From: Aselliscus stoliczkanus
Taxonomy: Eukaryota; Chordata; Mammalia; Chiroptera; Hipposideridae
NCBI GenBank assembly: GCA_033961575.1
Contig: CM066727.1
Location: 118,470,434-118,534,433, forward strand
Length of the DNA: 64,000 nt
Direction: 5' to 3'
Below the pieces are notes generated by a model. The model did not search any database, was not told the origin of the DNA, and saw only the letters and a list, made by a program, of their open reading frames with translations. The translations under genes and the position numbers were made by a program. Positions within the stretch are counted from its first letter, which is position 1. Each line of letters begins with the position of its first letter. This document shows positions 59,025-64,000 of this stretch, piece after piece.

Positions 59025-59220
59025 ATCCCATTCTACCTCACACCCATTAGGATGGCTGCTATTTAAAAAAAAAAAAAAAGGAAGAAAAGAAAGAAAGTAA
59101 ACTTCCAGTTAAACCATTGATACACAGAGTAGAATGGTGGTTACCTGGGCTGGAGGTTGTGGGGGCTTGTGGGAGGAAAGGAGAAAGATTGGTAAAAGGG
59201 TATACACTTCAGTTATAAAA
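59025..59220 (+). mobile_element. L1 3' fragments
   Basis: TCACACCCATTAGGATGGCT (end of ORF2 region) passes through an A-run into GAATGGTGGTTACCTGGGC and a G-rich 3' UTR-like stretch. Confidence 0.65.
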
Positions 59221-59221
59221 T

Positions 59222-60350
59222 TAATAAGGTCTCCCCAGATAAGAAAAAGCTAAAGGCGTTCATCACCACCAAACCAGTATTACAAGAAATGTTAAAGGGA
59301 CTTCTTTAAGAAGGAAAAAATAAAAAATATGAATAATAAAATGGCAATAACTACATACTTATCAATAATTACTTTAAATATAAATGGATTAAATGTTCCA
59401 ATCAAAGACATAGGGTAGCTGAATAGATAAGAAAACCAGACCCATATATTACATATGCTGCTTACAAGAGACTCACTTCAGGTCGAAAGACACACACAGA
59501 TTAAAAATAAAGGGAAGAGGGCTGGCCGAGTGGCTCAGTTGGTTATGCACTAGCTCAAGGGTGCGAGCTGAGCTGTGAGCAACAGCAGTTCAATGCCCAG
59601 CCTGAGCTGAGCTGCCGCTGAGTTGCCAACATGTGGCAGGATGGCTCAGCTATTTAAAAAAAAAAAAATGTAAAGAGAAAGACAAAGATATTTCAGGCAT
59701 ATGTAAACAAACAAACAAAAAAGCTGGGGTAGCAAAACTTATAAAAGACAAAATAGATTTTAAAATAAAGACTATAACAAGAGACAAATAAGTAATGCCA
59801 CTTCTGGGTATTTATCCAAAAAAATGCAGAACACTAATTCGAAAAGATATAAGCATTCCTATGTTCTTTTCAGCATTATTTACAATAGCCAAGATATGGA
59901 AGCAACCTAAGTGTCCATCGACAGATGAATGGAAAAAGAAAAAGTGATACATATATACACTGGAATAATAGTCATAAAAAAAGAATGAAATCTTCCATAT
60001 GTGAAAACAAAATAAATAAACAAAACAGAAACAAACTCATAGATATGGAGAACATTTTGATGGTTGATAGATGGGATACAGGTTGTGGGGTGCAGGTGGA
60101 TGAAAAAGGATGGGATTAAGATTTACAAATTGGCAATTATAAAAACAGTCATGGGAATGTAAAGTACTGCACAGAGAATGTAGTCAATAATATTGTAATA
60201 ACTAGGCACAGTACCAAATAGGTACTAGACTTATTGGGGTGATCACTTCATAAGTTATATAAATATCTAATCACTACGTCGTACACCTGAAACTAATATA
60301 ATATTGTATGTCAACTGTAATTGAAAATTAAAGAAATTATTTATAAAAAA
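59222..60350 (+). mobile_element. L1 copy lacking most of ORF2
   Basis: Starts in the ORF1 C-terminus (ATCACCACCAAACCAGTAT, AAGAAATGTTAAAGGGACTT) and continues into the ORF2 start (TTAAATATAAATGGATTAAA), interrupted by a SINE. Near 59790 it jumps to the 3' UTR (TTTACAATAGCCAAGATATG, GTACACCTGAAACTAATATA). The central ORF2 region is missing, as in the L1 at 33077-36248, but at a different junction. Confidence 0.8.
59519..59668 (+). mobile_element. family B SINE fragment inside L1
   Basis: GGGCTGGCCGAGTGGCTCAG with one tRNA-like unit (GTTCAATGCCC B-box-like), the start of a second and an A-run. It interrupts the ORF2 remnant of the L1 at 59222-60350. Confidence 0.8.
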
Positions 60351-60359
60351 AACAAAACA

Positions 60360-61425
60360 GAAAATAACAAGCATTGTGAAATGTAGAGAAACTGGAACCC
60401 ATGTGGTGAGAATGGAGAACAGTACATAAGCTATGGAAACAGTATGGCAGTTCAATTAAAAATGGAATTACCAGGCCGGCCAAGTGGCACATTGGTTAAG
60501 AGTTGGCTTGGGACACCGGCTCTGAGCAGCAGGGCCCTGGCTGGGATCCTACATGAGGGCCAGTGACACTGCACCCTCTACAGCTAAGATGGTGAACAAC
60601 AGCTCCACCTGGAGCTGGGCTGACATGAGTCACCAGCAATGGCATAGGCTGCAGTGGGGCTGGCCAGCAGTGGGCATGAGCTTTCATGAGCTGCCGTGAG
60701 CCGCCATGCGATGGCTGGTGAGCGACTGCCTCAGTGGGAAGAGTGCAATGATCACAAACCAACATGGGCCAGTGAAGCAACGTCCTCCACAACTAGACTG
60801 AAGAACAAAAGGACAGCAACTTGTCTGTTCCCCTTCCCTGATTCCCCAATGCTGGTCCCCTCCCCCAATTCCCCAATAAAAATCTTTAAAAAAAAAATGG
60901 AATTACCATATGATTACTATAAGTAGAAGCAGAAGTTCTTCTGGGTTATATACCCAAAAGAACTGAAAACCATAACTCGTAGAGGTACTTGTATATCCAT
61001 GTTCATAGCAGCATTGTTCACAATAGCCAAAAAGTGGAAGCAACCCAAGTGTCTACCAAAGGATGAATGGATAAACAAAAGATGGTATATTATTTTTAGA
61101 ATATTATGCAGTCTTAAAAGGGAAAAAATATTTTACCCATTCTACAATAGGTATGAACCTCGAGGACATTATGCTCAGTGAAATAAGCCAGTCACAAAAG
61201 GAAAAATACTCTATGATTCCACTCATATGAGGTACTACAGTAGTCAAATTCATTGAAATGTTAAGAATAATAATGGGTGGCAGGGGTTGGGGGAGGGCGA
61301 AATGGGGAGTTGTTTAATGGCTACAGTTTCAGTTTTACACGATGAAAAGGGTTCTGGATGTTGGTTGTACAACAATGTAAATGTACTTAACACTACTGTA
61401 CTTTACACTTGAAACTAGACAAGAT
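60360..61425 (+). mobile_element. L1M 3' region, split by SINE
   Basis: Late ORF2/3' UTR sequence before the SINE continues after it with TTGTTCACAATAGCCAAAAA, GTGAAATAAGCCAGTCACAA and ATGTACTTAACACTACTGTA. Confidence 0.85.
60474..60892 (+). mobile_element. long tRNA-derived SINE (family A) inside L1M
   Basis: A complete copy with an AATAAAAATCTTT tail, flanked by AAAAATGGAATTACCA. The duplicated site restores a continuous L1M 3' region when the SINE is removed. Confidence 0.92.
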
Positions 61426-61426
61426 A

Positions 61427-61814
61427 GGGGCTGGCAAAGTGGCTCAGTTGGTTAAGAGCGCGAGCTCTGAGCAACAGGGTCACCGGTTAGATTCCCACAT
61501 GGGCCAGTGAGCTGCGTCCGAGCTGAGCTGCCAACAGGTGGCAGGATGGCTCAGCTGGTGAGAGCACGTGCTCCTAACAACAAGGCTGCCTGTTCCACGG
61601 TGGGCTACGCCCGCCTGCAACTAAGATTAAACTCAGCACCTTGAGGTGAGCGGCCGAGAGCTGCCGACAGGTGGCCGGGTGGTAACTGGACTTGGAGCTG
61701 AGCTAGCTGTGCCCTCCACAACTAAGATCGAAGAACAACAACTTGGCTGTTCCCCTTCCCCAATTCCCCAACACTGTTCCCCTTCCCCAGCTCCCCAATA
61801 AAAATTTAAAAAGA
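61427..61814 (+). mobile_element. dimeric tRNA-like SINE (family B)
   Basis: Two units: GTGGCTCAGTTGG with GGTTAGATTCC, then TGGCTCAGCTGGTGAGAGC with CTGTTCCACGG. A long tail ends in CAATAAAAATTTAAAAAG. Confidence 0.85.
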
Positions 61815-61939
61815 AACAAAAAACAAAACATGGCAAATTTTATGCTTAGTATATTTTATCACAATTAAAAATAAAAATTTTAAAAGAATCTCACTGTTTT
61901 ATCACAATTACATTGAGTTTTTCTTTCTACTGAATCAAT

Positions 61940-63080
61940 GCTTACCTCTTCTATAGCATGAAATACTTGTGAAGTTGAATTTTCTTGGATGGCTTTTCTC
62001 TCAGACCAGGTTGGTTATATGTTTGTTTTTTTGCAGGCCATGTTCCTTTCATTCCACTGTTATAGTATTTTCTCATAGCTGTCATGACACTTATCTTCAT
62101 CTTGCACATACTTATGTGAGTGTCTCTGTTTGAACCTTCTGTTTGCCCTCTTATAGTAAGTTGATACATCCTTGACACTCTGCTCACTTTCTAGGGGACC
62201 AGTTGTCTTCTCCCCTGAGCTACCATTTGATGTTGGCTGTTGCTGACTGTGCAGCATCTGCCGCCGAGGTGAGGTAGGACTCACTAGGCCTGCCTTTGCT
62301 GGGGGTCCTACACTCTGCCCTCTCTTCGGAAGCTGAGTATCTCACACCAGATCCCACTCTGCCCAGCCAGGGTGCACTCACTCCTGTGGTCTCTTTCCTG
62401 TAACTCAGCACGGAGCCTGGGAGACCTGCTCTGGGTGGCCTTCTTGTCTCTGCTGAGGGTGATTCCTGACATCTACGGAGGCTGTCTACTCAACTCCTCA
62501 GCCAGCTTCTTTCCAAACTTACCTGTACTAGTAGGATTCATCAGGGTTGTGTCCCTTCACCTTCCCTTCCCAGTATTGCTTTTGAGCAGCCAGAGTGGGT
62601 TGTTTTCTTCATTGCCCACTGCTTTTCAAAGCTATGATCGCCTTTTTTGTTCGTTTGGTTGCTGCTGCTGAATGTTTTTATTTTCACTGCTTTTTGGTTC
62701 CGGCATTGGTGCTGGCGGGGGAGGCTCTGTGATTGTGCTGCATTCTGTCATCATTCTGACTATGGGCCAACTATTAACACAGTACATGCTTTGAGCCAAT
62801 GAGCTGGAAGTGACACCAGTATCTGCTCTCATCTGCCTCACTGTCAGGGTCACATATGCCTGTGAATCCTTTTACATAGCTGGGAGATGGCCAGTAGTCT
62901 GTGGACACAGGCTGGGGCAAAGATTGGGGGCACACAAGCACACACAACCAAGAGTACTGCAGGCCCTTCCAAGGAGGTTTATACACAGAAAGCAGCAGTA
63001 ATGGCTGCTGGTTCAGTCTCACTTCTACCTGGAAAAGCATCCTCACCAGGCCCTTCTAGCTTGTGAATACGAGGTTCCTC
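61940..63080 (-). pseudogene. possible decayed processed pseudogene, parent unknown
   Basis: The minus strand gives several consecutive frame pieces whose composition looks coding: an acidic/serine piece, PPPPAPMPEPKSSENKN then a glutamine run, and a lysine/arginine-rich piece with YYKRANRRFKQRHSHKY. Stops and frame changes separate them. The order and contiguity suggest an intronless old copy of an mRNA, but I cannot name a parent. It may be fortuitous. Confidence 0.25.
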
Positions 63081-63249
63081 AAAAATGAGAGTCCTAAGCT
63101 TTAGTATCAACTCCCAAGGACATGCTACATAAAATCAGGTCAGGCTATAAACTAACCCTCTGTGACTATCTGGCCCTTATTTCTCTAAGCCTGGTGTGCA
63201 CAACATTAGTGGTGCGCATGTCAGGTGGTTCATGGGGGAAACATTCAGT

Positions 63250-63600
63250 ACTGGAATAGTCATGTATCTATTTTAATACAATTAGAAAAGTATAAATAGA
63301 ATTTCAAACTCATGATTGCAAGGATTAAGATAAGTAAAGATGATGTACATCTGAAGCTGCCACTGAATAATATTATATGTCAACTATAATTTAACACATA
63401 TATAGTCATGGGATGTGGAATATAGTATGGGGATGGAGTCAATGGAATTGTAATAGATATGTATGATATCGGGGGTGGGGAGGCAGTGGAGGGAGAAGGA
63501 GTAGTCACTTTGTAAGGGATGAAAAAAAATAACTATTGCATTGTTTTGTACATCTGTAACTAATAATAATAATAATAATAATAAAGTAAATAAAAAGATA
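63250..63600 (+). mobile_element. L1 3' end with AAT-rich tail
   Basis: TCATGGGATGTGGAATATAG, AGATATGTATGATATCGGGG and AACTATTGCATTGTTTTGTA match the 3' end of the 33077-36248 L1, followed by (AAT)n at 63562-63584. Confidence 0.8.
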
Positions 63601-63778
63601 AGTAAAGAAACAGTACATAAAAGAGAAGAAAAAGGCTGAGCAAAAAGTAAAAAAGAAAAGTCAATTTTAAAATAAAAGGCAAATTTAAATAAAAGCATTA
63701 AGGTGGTGGTACAGGTGGTACGAAGACTTGGCAAAAAATTGTACAAGTAGAACCCAAATGACTGAAGTTTGGGAAGTC

Positions 63779-64000
63779 CAGTGTTTCTCAACAGTGCACC
63801 GCTGGCATTTTGGGCAGGACACTCCATTGTGCGGGGCTGTCCTGAGTGCATAGCAGAGTCGTTAACATCAGGGACATGCACCTACTAAGTGCTTGTACCA
63901 TCTGCCATCCCAGCCTGAGCACACAGGTCCACACACCCCAGGGGGAGGCAGTGCTACCCCAGGTTGGGAACCACCAGATACTGTGACATAAGAATGTTCA
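63779..64000 (-). mobile_element. MER5A-like hAT DNA transposon at window edge
   Basis: GTGTTTCTCAACAGTGCACC, GGCATTTTGGGCAGGACAC and GGTTGGGAACCACCAGATAC form the two inverted ends. Confidence 0.75.

Larger units (their letters stand above)
55717..64000 (-). other. CRADD: inferred CRADD intron upstream of the last exon
   Basis: CRADD has a very long intron before its last exon, so everything to the right of 55716 is probably intronic on the minus strand. No further CRADD coding sequence was found here. The interval holds a solo LTR, L1 3' ends, SINEs, a MER5A copy, a CA repeat and unassigned sequence, listed separately. Confidence 0.6.

Overview
This window is mammalian nuclear DNA. It is gene-poor and repeat-rich, and its only confidently recognised protein-coding sequence is the final coding exon of CRADD (RAIDD), on the minus strand at 55415-55716. 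That exon encodes the C-terminal death domain of the CARD/death-domain adaptor. In the usual CRADD gene structure, the sequence to its right (55717 to 64000) should be the large intron before the last exon, and the sequence to its left should be the 3' UTR and then intergenic DNA.

The interspersed repeats point to a placental mammal, most likely a bat. They include ancient mammalian layers (MIR, L2, MLT1, MER5A, HAL1, L1M). They also include many low-divergence copies of two related tRNA-derived SINE families whose tails end in AATAAA followed by TCTTT and an A-run. From memory this resembles SINEs of horseshoe and leaf-nosed bats (Rhinolophoidea). The species-level inference is tentative because no database could be searched.

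Layout. 1-12.4 kb: intergenic, with SINEs, MIRs, one MLT1, one L1M 3' end, a polypyrimidine tract and a possible LTR. 12.4-28 kb: a trimeric tRNA-like SINE, MER5A, MIRs and long stretches of unassigned sequence. 28-31 kb: old antisense L1M pieces broken by SINEs. 31-38.6 kb: the most structured region. An old HAL1 element was hit by a SINE and, at one target site, by two younger L1s lying tail to tail. The plus-strand L1 has a 16-bp target duplication, 111-bp 5'-UTR monomers and an open frame just upstream of ORF1 that is also open in the second copy. 38.7-53 kb: L1M, MIR, L2, MLT1 and an unusual three-arm inverted repeat at 47686-47797. 53-56.5 kb: an unassigned hydrophobic exon-like ORF, CRADD exon 3 with repeats in its likely 3' UTR, and a solo LTR just upstream of the splice acceptor. 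56.5-64 kb: intronic L1, SINEs, a possible decayed pseudogene and MER5A.

There is no operon-like organisation and no rRNA, functional tRNA or CRISPR array. Most long ORFs are explained by SINE, LTR or L1 sequence read in arbitrary frames.
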